DNA of 64,000 bases from Xenoacremonium recifei (taxonomy: Eukaryota > Ascomycota > Sordariomycetes > Hypocreales > Nectriaceae): the NCBI GenBank assembly GCA_012184525.1, contig WOFQ01000015.1, positions 649,381 to 713,380 on the forward strand, in the 5' to 3' direction. Made by a program: the position numbers and the translations under genes. Positions 21,870 through 33,696 of this stretch are shown piece after piece (the first letter of the stretch is position 1; every line of letters begins with the position of its first letter). The notes below the pieces were generated by a model. That model searched no databases and was not told where the DNA came from. It worked only from the letters and a program-made list of their open reading frames with translations.

Positions 21870-22764
21870 GGTTTCCAAAACTCTTCAAGTCGTAAATCAG
21901 AAGCCTTGACTTCGTGCGTTCCACAAGCCAACTACTATTTTTGAGATCAGTACGCTGATAAAAAGTAGACAAATTAAAATGCACAAATGTTTGGATGGTC
22001 CATGGATTGATACGCCGCAGGGGTTGGGAAATCTGTATTGAACAAACACATTCACCGCCTAATAGCAGTAACCTGAAAGGGAATTATGACCCAAGGACTT
22101 AGCATCTGGCTCCTCCTCTTAGTGTTTATTCAGACGATTGTTGCACCACAAGTATAATTTTGTTTGTAGGTGGCTTCAATCGGTACATAATTTGCATTCA
22201 TCCAATCAATCACTGTGACTCAAATCTCTACCGAACGGCGTGATCACTTACCCAGGATAAGATTGTCTGTGATAATGGAAATAATAGAGATCTCTGGTTT
22301 CAAATCAATCCATCTCCATGGACCAAGAAATCTTTTTCATTCAAACAGGGGATTTAATTTAGACAATGTTGACGCATCATCTCGCGTCGGCTCGGATCTT
22401 GAAAATGAGGGGTTTATGGGCTGCTAAGCGGACTAAGCGACATCCTTCGGCGTAGCTAGCATTCCAATCCGGCGCGCTTTGTTATGCCGATCAGCCATTT
22501 CAGCAACTATCATTTCGTCTTAATTTTGAACTCGTTTCGGAGCATTGAAAGGGTGCGCATTCGGTTCTGAATTGGTACGACTTCTTACTTTCGGAGCACA
22601 GTAAATAAATTCCCATGATTGCCTTTTTCAACACCACGAATTATTTTATATTGAAAAAGAATCTGAAGCTGAACATTGGTTATAGCGGCCATTACTAGAG
22701 CTATGTACCATTCGTGGCATCTTTATTAAGGTACCTAGAAGATTCTCCGCTTGCCTCCCTTTCC
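21870..22764. other. Intergenic; SDR promoter, nothing else recognised
   Basis: 895 bp upstream of the SDR and downstream of the MFS gene. No credible coding frame, RNA or repeat was seen. Confidence 0.4.
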
Positions 22765-24513
22765 TCAAACATTCGCAACCTTCTCGTCCAAAGGTGTTAA
22801 ATGTAAAGTTTTCTCTTCTTCTGTCGGATATGCACGCGAGCGCATAGTCCACGACGATTTGTCGAATAGCTGATCCATCGACTCGATCGATCGACCCTTG
22901 AGCTCGGGGAAGAAGAAGTAGGCCCAAACTGCGCCAACAAACGTGAAAACAGTGAAAATGAGATAAGCTCCCCACTTGTCAAGGTTCAGCATCATGTACG
23001 GTGTGCCTCGTGTAATAGCAAAGTTCAAAAGCCATTGGAAGGCATAGACGGAGGACATGCAGAGAGCACGGATGCGGTTGGGGAAGATCTCCGAGGGTAC
23101 GACCCACGGAACGACGGACCATCCAAACGACCATCCGAAAGCGTAGATGTAGATAGCAACAAGACCGACATAACCACCCGCGCTGACTTGGCCCGACTTG
23201 ATGTTGCCCACCTTCACGAAGACGGTGAGGTAGAGTAGGCAGCAAGCCTGGATCAGTGCTCCGGTGAGCAAGGGCTTACGTCGTCCAACATTGTCAACGA
23301 TGAACAGGACGTAAACAACCGCAGTCACAATCTTAACGATTCCGTACACTCCAGTGGCAAGCAGAGATGAACTGGTTCCCGATAGCCCCAGGGACGCAAA
23401 GATAGATGGCGCGAAGTAATTGATGGCATTCGTTCCCGTCATTTGTTGAAAAATCTGCAGAATAATTGCCATACAATATCGTCGCCGATTCGCTGGGATG
23501 GTAGCGATCTCTTTGATCAAACCAAACAGAGACGAGCTACCAGAAGTTGATTTCTCCAGCTGTACCGACTGGGTGATCTCTGCAATCTCTGTCGCGACGA
23601 AAGGATGATCGGCCGGCAACCGGCGGACATAGGTGAGGACTTTGATTGCTTCTTCTTGTTGATCGTGGCTAATGAGATACCGTGGAGATTCTTTTTGGAA
23701 AAGCATTCCGAGGAACAGCAGACCGCCTGGAATCATCTGGATGGCCATGGGGACGCGCCATTGTCGATCAGTAGGGTTCTTCCAGGTGCTCACTGCATAC
23801 TGGACAATATGAAGTTAGTGAGGGTCTAGGTTGAAAATGGTGGTAAGGTCCTCAACATACGTTGATCCAGAAGGCTAGGGAAAGACAGATAAGAATCATA
23901 AGGTTAAAGCATGTTGCAAGAGAACCGCGGACCGCCTTCGGTGCCACCTCAGATATATACATCGGTGCAATGGCAGAGCAGAGACCAGTCGCGAGACCAG
24001 AAATTACGCGGCCAACATACAGAGCTTCTGTGCAAGTACGAAGTCAGCACCTTTCTTGAGCATGTCTTATCAATTGACTGACTGAGATTAGCGACCAACT
24101 GAAGACAGCAACCAACGATGAAAATGGCCGCGCCCAAGATCAGCGTCCATCGACGACCGAGGCGATCCGCCGACGTATAGGCGAACAACGATCCCACCAC
24201 TGCGCCAGCTTGTAACATCGTTACAATGTTGGCAGATAGGCTAGGAGCCTGGTAGGCGTTCGGACCGTCGGCCAAAAGTCCGAATGTCTTCTTGAAGGAG
24301 TCGAGAACAATAATACCGCTATCATTCGAGTCAGTCTTTACTATCAGAGTTCGAGTTGTTCCAAAGAGATCTCGATTCTTACCCAATGTTTCCAGTGTCG
24401 AATCCAAAGAAAGATCCTGCCATACAGGCGCTCACGGTGGCAAACAACAGCCTCCCGTTGAGCACCTCGCGAGGCATTGCCTTCATATCGGCGCTGGTAA
24501 GGAAATGGGCCAT
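22765..24513 (-). CDS. MFS sugar porter (hexose/quinate type), 522 aa
   Basis: Exons 24513-24383, 24318-24083, 24027-23861 and 23799-22765 give 523 codons in consistent phase. Markers are FFGFDTGNIGGIIVLDSF in TM1, T-S-A-D-R-L-G-R-R-W after TM2, G-R-V-I-S-G-L-A-T-G-L, KESPRYLI after TM6, LQIFQQMTGTNAINYFAPSI in TM7, D-N-V-G-R-R-K after TM8, WVVPSEIFPNRIRA, and FFPELKGRSIESMDQLFD at the end. About 12 TM segments, plasma membrane. The PEL in place of PET and the overall pattern resemble QutD-like carriers, but the substrate is not proven. It shares a 793-bp divergent promoter with the BNR-repeat protein and runs in the same direction as the SDR, so the three may form a small catabolic cluster. 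Confidence 0.9.
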
Positions 24514-25306
24514 GGTGATGGTCGAGGGCACGCGCAGGCGAAGAACTTGAAGGAAGTCAAAGTCGGTAGAGAAATTGTGAAGGCCAAAATTGGTGGGTTA
24601 TCTACTCCGTATTATGGGGGGTGATTCTGGGGTCCGGGGGGGGAATAAATGTCTGGTGTAGGTGCCCACTCTCTTTCCGGGGATAGATGCGGAGATGGGG
24701 ATAGTAGAACATAGCGGAGAAGTACGAATATTCACTGAGGCGATCGGCTATGCCGCCGAGGGATGAGATATGGTTCCTGCAGCAGTGGAAATGCTAATTA
24801 CGACAACAAGCGAGAAGCGAGTATTCTGCGAGCACCGGCTCGGAAGTAGACTTCGAAGAACCTGGGGCCGTGAAAAGACAGCATCAGCTAGCAACCCTCG
24901 CCAGCTCTTCCGATATTCGGACATCATAAATGTTCTTCATATAAGAACAAGAATTATTTAGCAAAAAGTGCCTCATAAGGACTAGGTTCAGTGTCGGATG
25001 GCTGCGCTAGTAATCCAACAGTCACTTTCTAACCTGTTCGGGTATTCTTCTCGCCTCGACGATCGGCTCCAAGGAATAAATTAATACGGGTAATTAAATA
25101 AATCTTGGAGCCGAAGCCTTAAAACTCTTGGCGCTTTGCATCGATCATCCATCATCGGTGATCGGTGTCGAACTTGCAAGCGACCCGAGTTAGCACAAAA
25201 CCCCACACATGCCGAAGGACGTCTCAGTTGGTTTAAGTACTCCTCGTATGATTCCCCATTTCCTTGCACCAGCAGATGCCGCTGCTTCGAGTTGCTCCAG
25301 AAAGTC
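24514..25306. promoter_or_regulatory. Divergent promoter of sugar porter and BNR protein
   Basis: 793 bp between opposed starts. TACTCCGTA lies at 24603-24611 and a G-run at about 24635-24643. No gene is recognised. Confidence 0.35.
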
Positions 25307-26491
25307 ATGTCGTTCCCCATCTTAGACGATCCGAGAGCTCCCGAAGTTCACGCTAGCACTCTCATTCTCGCAAAGAATTCTTTGCTTTGCGCATGGTTCG
25401 GTGGCACAAAGGAAGGATATGCTGATACAAAGATATGGCTGTCAGCTCGAAACCTCAGCCAAGCCGAAGCTGGTTGGTCTCACCCGCTGGCGATAGCAGC
25501 TGAGGGGGGACTTGCACACTGGAATCCTGTGTTTTTAAGATCCCCTTCCTCAGACAAGATATTTCTCTTCTACAAAGTTGGATCTCCAATCTCCTCGTGG
25601 TATACAAAGATCATTGAATCAGATGATGAGGGGCGGACATGGAGTAAGCCTCGAGAGCTCGTTCCAGGCGACAGAGGTACGTAGTAATTGAGAGTTGCAA
25701 GATCAAATGCCCTCTAACAAGGCGCAGGCGGTCGAGGCCCGGTCAAAAATAAGCCGATAGTGCTTCTGGATGGCAGTATTATCGCTCCCGCATCACTCGA
25801 AACTCCCGATGGTAGATGGGATTGTTTCTCAGACATCTCCCAAGATGACGGCAGGACGTGGAGCCGGTCTGACCCTGTAGAAATAGACCGCGACAACTGG
25901 CCTGGGGAGGGGGCGATCCAACCCAGCCTCATCAACTATGGTCACGGAAAGATATCAATGCTTACACGTAGCTCAACTGGATTTGTGGCCAGGTCTGACT
26001 CTGAAGATAGTGGGAGGACATGGAGCCAAATGTACACGACACCATTATTCAATAATAACAGCGGTCTGGATGCCGTACGCCTGGAGAATGGAACATGGTT
26101 GGTGGTTCATAACCCTGTAAACAAAAACTGGGTGAGGACAACTTACATATCAATCGTCTTCTGAGCTAACGAGAGGATCAGGGTGCAAGGACGCCGTTGG
26201 TTATATCAGGCTCTTCGGATGAAGGTCAAACCTGGAAACCACTTGTCACTCTTGAGGATAAACCTGTACCCCAAGGGTTCACGCATATCCTAGCTTTAGA
26301 TACGGTTTGTACCTCAAAAGGTCTAACCCTAGATTAAAACTGACTAATCTTAGGGGATTGTAAACGATGGCGCCAGTGAATTCAGCTACCCGGCGATTAT
26401 AGATGATGGAAAAGGTGGTGCATTTGTTAGTTATACATATGAGAGGCGAGGGATCAAAGTTATCCATATAGCAGAGTCTCAACTGGCATAG
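25307..26491 (+). CDS. BNR-repeat (sialidase-fold) protein, about 344 aa
   Basis: Exons 25307-25676, 25728-26131, 26182-26304 and 26354-26491 give 345 codons with matching phases. Asp-box type repeats are present: S-D-D-E-G-R-T-W, SQDDGRTWSRSD, S-E-D-S-G-R-T-W and S-S-D-E-G-Q-T-W. The N-terminal H-A-S-T-L-I-L-A and AWFGGTKEGYADTKIWLSAR are typical of the PF13088 BNR-like family, a six-bladed propeller. No signal peptide is visible, so it is probably cytosolic. Members include exo-sialidases and a range of sugar hydrolases, lyases and isomerases. The Arg triad of true sialidases cannot be assigned here, and the fungal context (SDR, sugar porter, pectin genes) argues for an uncharacterised sugar-processing role rather than sialic acid. 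Confidence 0.82.
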
Positions 26492-27436
26492 ATATCCGAA
26501 GCAAACTTGGAAGCTCGGCTAAAATTCTTTCTCATCTTATTAAAAAGTGTTTCACCTAAATTTATAACGGAATTAAGTGATTTGCGCAAAACTATTTAAC
26601 TTTTACGTAGTCACACGAACGTCTTTCATCTGGTAAATACGGTTCAGCACAGTAACCTCAGGCAGTGAATTTTATTAGTCTAGGTTCATCCAGGAGTTTC
26701 ATCCGTTTGACCTGTTCAATTTGACTTGATTTTAAATCTGAGTAGATGCCGTTGCGAAAGAATTATGAAGGATATGGTCCGCAAGATAAACTACAGGGTA
26801 AGTAGGGACATCTTTTGTCCCGGTTTGTTGCGGCAATTTCTGGCGACGAATAACAGTGGCGCGTGTTGCGTGACCCGCCACGTGATGCATTCACGTGATG
26901 CGCGGTAAGCTCCGCCCAACTTAGTCAAATATTAGTAATGAGCTTGAATGAGCCCGACGGGCTTAATCGAGCCACTGAAGGAACGGCGTTGCCTAGTACC
27001 TCAGGTAACGCTCAGTGCCCTCTCAAAAGGAGGTGTGCACGCTCATTTGCTTAGAAAAATCAAGGCTCTATTTTGTACACACTGAGTGCTCGGTCCCACC
27101 GCTTACGCAACAGCGCGATGCCTTGCGGCTGAGGGCTGGTGACATGGAATCCAGGCACGTGATTCCAGACCCAGTTTTCATTTGTGCCATGAGTCGGGAA
27201 TTTGATAATAGTTTCCCCGATATTTCACTAATGCATGACCGGAGTCGGACTCCGACGCCGACAAGGAATGTTATCCCTCCGCTGAGGGAGAGGCCGTGGA
27301 AAGAAGAGAAACGTCTGGAGTGGCAACTTCCGGGGTATAGACGAGTCAATCCTCTCCTCGGCCCCGGATACCAAGATCAGACTTTCTGTTTCCTATAAAT
27401 ACTCATGATTTCTTTGCTTAATACCTACTACACGGG
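26492..27436. promoter_or_regulatory. Intergenic with paired CACGTGATG sites
   Basis: 945 bp. CACGTGATG occurs twice at about 26879-26902, separated by CATT and containing two CACGTG E-boxes of the type bound by bHLH factors. This is about 540 bp upstream of the next gene. The frames at 27015-27398 show no family. Confidence 0.4.
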
Positions 27437-29245
27437 ATGGAACGACGCGGGCCTAGCCATTTGGGACCGTACGGACAGGCTTGTAAGAGCTGTTTCAAGT
27501 CGAAATGCAAATGCGTCGCGCGTCAAGACGGCCCCGGATGTCAACGATGCTTCCGCTTGAAGAAATCCTGTCAGCCCTCCAATCCAGAAGATCGTCGACC
27601 TGCTCGGAAGAAGGAATCTGACGCCAGAGTATCGCAATTGGAGAAGAAGATTGATGGTCTCATCTCAAGATTGGAGGCGCGAGGCGCACTTGATGCTCGT
27701 GATGGTGATCGAACACCAAGAAGAACATCTCAAACTCCTACCTTCAACCAACAAACCCCACAAATATTGGATTTAGGGGCTTTCAGTCCATCGTCAGGCG
27801 CGTTTACGAGTGCGAACGAGCATGAGGGATCCCAGCTACCCGGAGAGCAGTCTATTGAGGACGACCGAGTGAATGAGACTCTCCTCGGTACCTTTCGGTC
27901 ACGCATGCTGCCTCACTTCCCGTTCCTGGATCTCCCGCCCAGGATCACAGCCCAAAAGCTGAAGAGTCAAAGGCCCCTTCTCCATCGAGCTATTGTCTGC
28001 GTAACATCTCAAAACCATAAGCGCAAAGTTACCTTGGAATTAAGACGGGCATTATCAGAAGCTTTCCTGGAAGAGGAGACGGACAAGATAGATCTGCTCC
28101 TCGCTCTGCTTACATATCTCTCGTGGGGGCGGGATCACGCTCATCTGATGTCCCGGCTCATGCTGCAGGCTGTTTCACTGGCATGTGAGATTAATTCCTA
28201 TCCCGCCACAGGAGGCATGCATGCTGCCGAAGTGAGGGATATTTTTTTCCCAGGAGCCTGCAGGTCTGACTCTCGTTTTGCGAGCAATTTTGTGGAACAA
28301 CATCGTGCTGTGCTTGGATGTTTTGTGCTTAGCTCGGCTGTCTCGACCTACCTTGACCACAACATTGACGCATTACGTTGGACACCGCATATGGCTGAGG
28401 GCCTAGCCGTGCTTAGTGCAAGCCATGAGAGCCCGAGTGATGCTGCGTTTGCTGTTCAGATCCGCCTACAACTCCTAGCCGAGAAAAGCGTTCACATTTG
28501 GCACCAGCAACAAACAGAGCAGTCGGGACACATGCAGGCTCCAGCGAGGACGATACCAGCGGTAGCGGCTTCCGCGCTTTTATCGCTTGCGACGCTTCTT
28601 GAAGAGCTTCAGGGACTTCGGGCATCGCTCCCCGCTACAGGTATGGATACAGCTCGATATATTTCGCACGCGTGGGCAACTGAGCTTGCTATCAATCAAG
28701 CTCGGTACGCTGTTGGTTCTATGGTACCTTTCATGGTCACACACTTCTCTGCGATGACCACCAACAGTGCAGATGGTCCTCCGAAAAACGGCGAGCGTGC
28801 AGGGTATCTCTGGCAATGTGTTCATTGTGCCAAAGCCATTATAGATGGCCTTCTTACCCTCTCAGCCTCTGACTTCGCCGGAATGTCTCTCGTTCAGTGG
28901 ACACAGCTTTCACGTGGCCTCGAGGCCCTGTACCACCTTACTATGACCATTAATGATCCCTTTTGGGATTGCAACGCTGTCAATAGCGTAGTTGATGTGC
29001 GACAGCTCTTGGACCGTGTCGCCCAGAAACTACACTCGGCAGCTACAGCGGTGGCGGTAAAAAAGTATGGACCCGAGGACATATTCAGCGGCATCGCAGG
29101 CAGGATGAGTCGGCTTTGTGCGGACTTGAGGGCTAGCTGCGCGGCAAGAGAGCATGGTGCTAATGAGGATGCTCGTGCTCAATCAACATTTCATCGCAAT
29201 GTTACGGACCTTTGGCATATCCCTGTAAGCAACTATGACCCTTGA
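27437..29245 (+). CDS. Zn2Cys6 transcription factor, single exon, 602 aa
   Basis: One uninterrupted frame. The zinc cluster near residues 16-45 reads C-K-S-C-F-K-S-K-C-K-C, an eight-residue loop, then CQRCFRLKKSC. It is followed by a basic stretch (E-D-R-R-P-A-R-K-K) and a heptad segment V-S-Q-L-E-K-K-I-D-G-L-I-S-R-L, probably the dimerisation coiled coil. The middle region has an abbreviated fungal regulatory domain (LLALLTYLSWGRDHAHLMSR, S-S-A-V-S-T-Y). It is intronless, unlike the other regulators here. It is convergent with the small secreted-protein gene. The target is unknown. Confidence 0.87.
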   Translation: MERRGPSHLGPYGQACKSCFKSKCKCVARQDGPGCQRCFRLKKSCQPSNPEDRRPARKKESDARVSQLEKKIDGLISRLEARGALDARDGDRTPRRTSQTPTFNQQTPQILDLGAFSPSSGAFTSANEHEGSQLPGEQSIEDDRVNETLLGTFRSRMLPHFPFLDLPPRITAQKLKSQRPLLHRAIVCVTSQNHKRKVTLELRRALSEAFLEEETDKIDLLLALLTYLSWGRDHAHLMSRLMLQAVSLACEINSYPATGGMHAAEVRDIFFPGACRSDSRFASNFVEQHRAVLGCFVLSSAVSTYLDHNIDALRWTPHMAEGLAVLSASHESPSDAAFAVQIRLQLLAEKSVHIWHQQQTEQSGHMQAPARTIPAVAASALLSLATLLEELQGLRASLPATGMDTARYISHAWATELAINQARYAVGSMVPFMVTHFSAMTTNSADGPPKNGERAGYLWQCVHCAKAIIDGLLTLSASDFAGMSLVQWTQLSRGLEALYHLTMTINDPFWDCNAVNSVVDVRQLLDRVAQKLHSAATAVAVKKYGPEDIFSGIAGRMSRLCADLRASCAAREHGANEDARAQSTFHRNVTDLWHIPVSNYDP

Positions 29246-29306
29246 TTCATGCGTATCTAGGCAATTAGATATAATCCAACGTCTGAATGTGGCACTTTTT
29301 CCGGGC

Positions 29307-30178
29307 CTAGCAGGCAGTTTCACCGATCCAGTTTACCTGCATCTGCGCAGCATCAGAAGTGAGGTCTGACACGTCACCAGTGGCAGAGGTCGTCGCGAAT
29401 ACTGATTGATGGTAAATGATTAGACTCAGCGAGCTAGGTCTATGGTAATCACACGCTTACCGTAAGGTCCATTGCCATTCAGGCCATCCACCAACTGGCC
29501 GACTAGGAAGTTCCACCCACCTTGGATGGTGGAGCTCTCATCAGCAGAGAGCTGGGCGGCACTTTGAGTACCAGAACCACCAAGCAATACTCTCATATTC
29601 TGTACAGGTTTGAGTACTAATTAGTCCAAGAAGCTATTTCAACCCATGATTCAAAACCAAGAAACGAACCTGTAAGCGACCACCGTTTTCTTTATACCCA
29701 TCGAGGTCGCATGCTGAGCCCCCTACACCGATACATGTGTCGGCCTGAGTCTGTATGACATGTTGAGTTGCGGTGTCTATACTGAGCATTTACATTGTAT
29801 ACTTACGTAGTGGAGATTGGTCAGGCAATCGGCCACATCTGCCTCAGTTTGCCCAAATGGTGTCGTGTCGGAGGTGTTTGACCAACAAGCCTGCCAATAC
29901 TGCCCATTGGCTCCTTCTCCATAGGCTAGCCGGAAAAAAAGGCATTATCAGCACCCCCTGTGTTGATACAATATGATCAACTTACCGAACCAGTAGTTAT
30001 TGTCAGACCAGGAAACAGAATCGCAAGTGACCTGGTTTCCATTGAGAAGATCCTTTAATTCGTAGGAGGCCCAGGCTGCCAGACCACTGACGATAGTCTG
30101 GCGTTTTTCAACATGAACCGGCTTCGCTGAGGTCAAGCCAAGAGCTAGTGTAACGCTGAAAATCGAGGCGAAGTGCAT
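29307..30178 (-). CDS. Small secreted six-cysteine protein, about 208 aa
   Basis: Five exons (30178-29986, 29925-29807, 29750-29670, 29599-29461, 29401-29307) give 209 codons in phase. The donor at 29669 (GTTCGT) is unusual but keeps the frame. The signal peptide is MHFASIFSVTLALGLTSA, followed by a short propeptide ending V-E-K-R, a Kex2-type site. The mature part has six cysteines (Q-V-T-C-D, W-Q-A-C-W, V-A-D-C-L, A-D-T-C-I, G-S-A-C-D, and the C-terminal E-T-A-C), so three disulfides are plausible. I recognise no family. A TATATAA box lies at about 30305-30312. It could be a wall protein, effector or antimicrobial; none is shown. Confidence 0.8.
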
Positions 30179-31652
30179 GGTGAAAGTACTCGTGTTTGGG
30201 ATGAAGATTGTTTGATATGGTGTTATGAAAAGATATTTTCAGGTCTGCTAACTCACTGATGTTCTGGATTGATGATATCCCAGGACCAACGAAGGTTCGG
30301 AGGTCTTATATAGGGAAAAAGGCTCCCTAAGTTTGATCTTCAACAACCCCAGAAGTCTAGAGGAGGACAGTGTTGGTGCCTTGAATGACATCACATCTTT
30401 TCATAACAACGGCTTTAGATTGATGCCTGACTACGACGACTTGCATTTTTCAGTGTCCCGGAATTGGGCACATGGATACCCGTGATGCTATGACGTCTTG
30501 ATTGAAGTAGGACGCGATTAAAGAATCCTGACTGGGATATCCGGTGACGTTTCATTGGTCCACCTGTAAGAAATAAGGCTGTCCTCGAAGATCAATGGAC
30601 CCGATCTTCTCGTGCGATCATGTTACGACGAGAGCCCTGCAGCTTTGTATGTCCAATCCCAACTTCACGTGATCTACTAGCCTGCCACTGCTTTGAGCAA
30701 TAAGTCAATAAACGTCTACGTTGGATGTTTTAAATTGGGCAGGTGCTTTTGTCGACTACTTAATTTGACCTCAATGGAAGAGGCCGGCTTTGATCTCATT
30801 TAGTACCACAGGAATCCCAGGAAGCAAATGACGTTTGCCACGGTTTTGGCGTGATTTCTGCTTGTGGGTTGGTGGTAAACATGCAACGAACCAGACTAAA
30901 GTGACGATCTTTTCCCTTCAACATTTTCATGGTGGAGCTGAGCTTGTGCTATTTGGGCTGCTCGTATGACAGGTTGATCGTTCATTTAAAGTACCATACC
31001 AAAGTCCCTAGTCATACTTGGAAGATATATACCAGATTCGTACATAAGAATTGGCGACACGCTACCCCACGTTTGCGAAAGAGCCAATATTGCTTAGAGT
31101 GTTTCGTCATGCTAAGAATTGTCCCGCTCTAGACTGGTCTTGGCTTTGTCTTGTTGAATGAAGGGACCCGAGGAGATGATGCCTATCTTCTTGACTCGAT
31201 CTGCGAATTCTCCAATGAGATCGACACATAGAGCTCATGAATCATATTTATAGAGTGAGACTTTTTGCTCGGAATATTTTAATTATTCGCCCGAACAATT
31301 ATGTATTCTATATTTGCCATCAGAGCCCAGCTTCCGCCACCGAGAAGCTTGAGATCCATAGGTCGTACATAGCGTGTTTTTTGATCCCATGTAGAATGGC
31401 ACTCTCTTGGACAAGCCTGAGAATTAATTTCAATTAGAAACTCCGGTTCTTTCATGCTGCGGATACCGGTCGGCAACATCTTTTAGACATGGTCAGACTA
31501 ATCAAGATAGCTTTGGATTAATGCAAGTCATATTGGATGGTTTCTTGATGCCTCGGAGAGCATGCGAAATTTAATTGCCAAGGGATAAAACCAAGCTTAT
31601 TTTTCATATTTGAGCTTATTCTATAAATACATTTCATGAACTCCTCGATTTT
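30179..31652. other. Gene-poor stretch; promoter of the secreted-protein gene
   Basis: 1.47 kb. The right-hand end is AT-rich. The TATA element for the secreted-protein gene lies at 30305-30312. Short frames at 30929-31132 and 31237-31479 have no recognisable similarity. Confidence 0.4.
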
Positions 31653-33181
31653 TCAAAGTTTTGTTTTGATTGATCGAAGCTTATCATATTCCAGTACTGC
31701 ATTGAGCAGAACTTGAGCTCCATTGCCACAATCTTGGGGCGAGCAATATTCAGCCGGGTTATGAGTGAGACCCTCCCTGCACGGAACGAAGATCATGGCC
31801 GTCGGTACTCTTGTCGAGGTATGTACGCTATCATGACCCGCACCGCTGTACATTTTCCTTGTTAGTGAAGCGGCGCTCTCTCCAAACAAGATTTCTGATC
31901 CCTTCTTTATACAGTCGATGCATTCCGCATCAAAATTAGCGACCTTGGCATTCGAGTCAAGTTTCCATGAAACCTGACATCCACGGCCGGGAGTGCATCC
32001 TGCAGTCACCGATCCCACAGTCTCGCCTCGTGCAATTCTTCCAAAATCTTCCCGGAGTATGGCCTCCATCCGCTCAATCTTTTCGTCTTCACTTGATCTT
32101 AAATCAAGAGAGAAGGTTACGACCCCCGGAACAGTGTTTGTACTCCCCGGCTCCAAACTGAGAAGGCCAGTAGATGCAAGTGAGGAGAACTCAGTAGCGA
32201 CCTGGTGAGAACGCAAAATCATTTGCGCACTCGTCAACAAAGCATCGGATCGATTCTCGAAGTTGGTGGCTCCGGTGTGGCTATCGCGGCCCGTCACTGT
32301 GATGGTGAACCATTTGCTCGCTTGAACCCCCTCGACCACGCCAATACATTGATTGGAGGCTTCAAGAATAGGACCTTGTTCTAGAGATTAGTTAGTGTGC
32401 CTGTCCTCTTAAGTAAACTTGATCTGAGAAACTGTACCGATATGCAATTCGAAGTGTGCAGCAAGTGGTGTGGCTGAATAGTGCGCTGGAGTCGACCCTA
32501 AATACCCTATTCGCGCCAGTTCTGATTTGACAGTAGTCCTCGGATCATCAATATCAGCGATTTGGTGTACTTCTTCAATATCTGTCGCTCCGGCCCATAC
32601 TCCGGAAGCCATCATGCATTGAGGAAATCTCGCACCCTCTTCGCTATTTGGAGTCAGATTCAAACTCGGGTTCAGGGCACTAAACGATGGCTTACTTTGT
32701 CCAATCAACCACACCGATTGGGTACTCAGTCTCAATTCCTGCCTCATGAAGAGCTCTCAAGCAAGCAACTCCAGCAAGGACACCCAGGATGCCATCATAT
32801 CTACCTCCTGCAGGTTGTGTATCGAGGTGGGACCCCATAACCGTGGGCAAGCCTCCTTGCTTCCCGGGTCGGATAGCAAAGATATTGCCCATCTTGTCCA
32901 CATGTACTGCACATCCGTACTGCTGGACTGTCTCTACAAACCAGTCTCGGACAAGCTTGTCGGCATCACTCAAGGCCAAACGAGCCATGCCGATGTCTGT
33001 AGGTGAACTTCCATAGACTGTGAGCTACGTCGGGTTTAGTAAGATATACATTCTCAACATACCTGCCCCATCTTTGACCATGACCCCATTGTGCCGTGTA
33101 ATGTATATCTTGCATTAACTTCTCTCTATCAATGGAGAGGGAAGGAATTTGGGCGGTTGGCTTCAAAGCGTGTAGCGCCAT
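31653..33181 (-). CDS. M20-family Zn amidohydrolase (N-carbamoyl-amino-acid hydrolase / allantoate amidohydrolase / ureidosuccinase type), about 454 aa
   Basis: Exons 33181-33063, 33007-32696, 32643-32438 and 32380-31653 give 455 codons in phase. Family blocks are visible: Q-W-G-H-G-Q-R-W-G-S-S-P-T-D-I-G-M, MGSHLDTQPAGGRYDGILG (metal His and Asp), W-T-N-E-E-G-A-R-F (metal Glu, spanning an intron), AHFELHIEQGPILEA, VTGRDSHTGATNFENR, KMYSGAGHDSVHTSTRVPTAM and EGLTHNPAEYCS. These enzymes hydrolyse ureido or carbamoyl groups of purine or pyrimidine breakdown products or N-carbamoyl amino acids. An upstream in-frame ATG (33256) would add a basic 25-residue leader. The divergent neighbour is a Dal5-like permease, which fits import then hydrolysis of a ureido compound as a nitrogen source. 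Confidence 0.88.
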
Positions 33182-33696
33182 TTGTGACCGTGGAGCTGCT
33201 GACTTGCAAAGGAAGTTTACCCACGAGTAGGAATTGTGTATGCGCAGAAGCCTCAACTATACTAATAAATAAGAAGTCGAATTCGGCGGCCAAAATATTG
33301 GTTTGATGTAAGTCAGTTCAATATCCTCACTAGACCCACACTAGAGCAATTCGGCGAATATGGCTCCATCACGATTCATATTCGCCGAAATTTCTGGGCG
33401 AGGTTTTCGGCGGGTTAGGAATTAGTCATTCCTTATCTCGACGTATCAATAATCTATCGCCAATCGCAAGACAAATCCCTTATCAGTAACGGAGAATCCC
33501 CTTATCACCGGCGAATGTTCCTCGCCTGTCTTTCATATCTCTTCAGGTATGAAAGAAATTCTGACCAGAGCCGTATTGATACCTATCAAGTACGGAGATA
33601 TCTGCCATGAATTGAACAGATTAATAAAGTCCATCGACCCGTCCTTTACTCGGACCTCAGTATCGAAACCCATCTTTCGCAACAAACACATCTAAG
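33182..33696. promoter_or_regulatory. Divergent promoter with 12-bp-arm inverted repeat
   Basis: TTCGGCGAATAT (33350-33361) and its exact reverse complement ATATTCGCCGAA (33378-33389) are separated by 16 bp. Related CGGCG cores occur at about 33281, 33405 and 33508. The repeat is near the middle of the region shared by the amidohydrolase and the permease, as expected for a common Zn2Cys6 regulator. Arms of the TTCGG/CCGAA type resemble Ppr1/UaY half-sites, although the spacing differs. Confidence 0.6.

Noticed and set aside
25307..26491. Calling the BNR protein a true sialidase.
   Set aside because: Asp boxes are present, but the catalytic Arg triad and Tyr/Glu cannot be assigned, and no sialic-acid gene is nearby.
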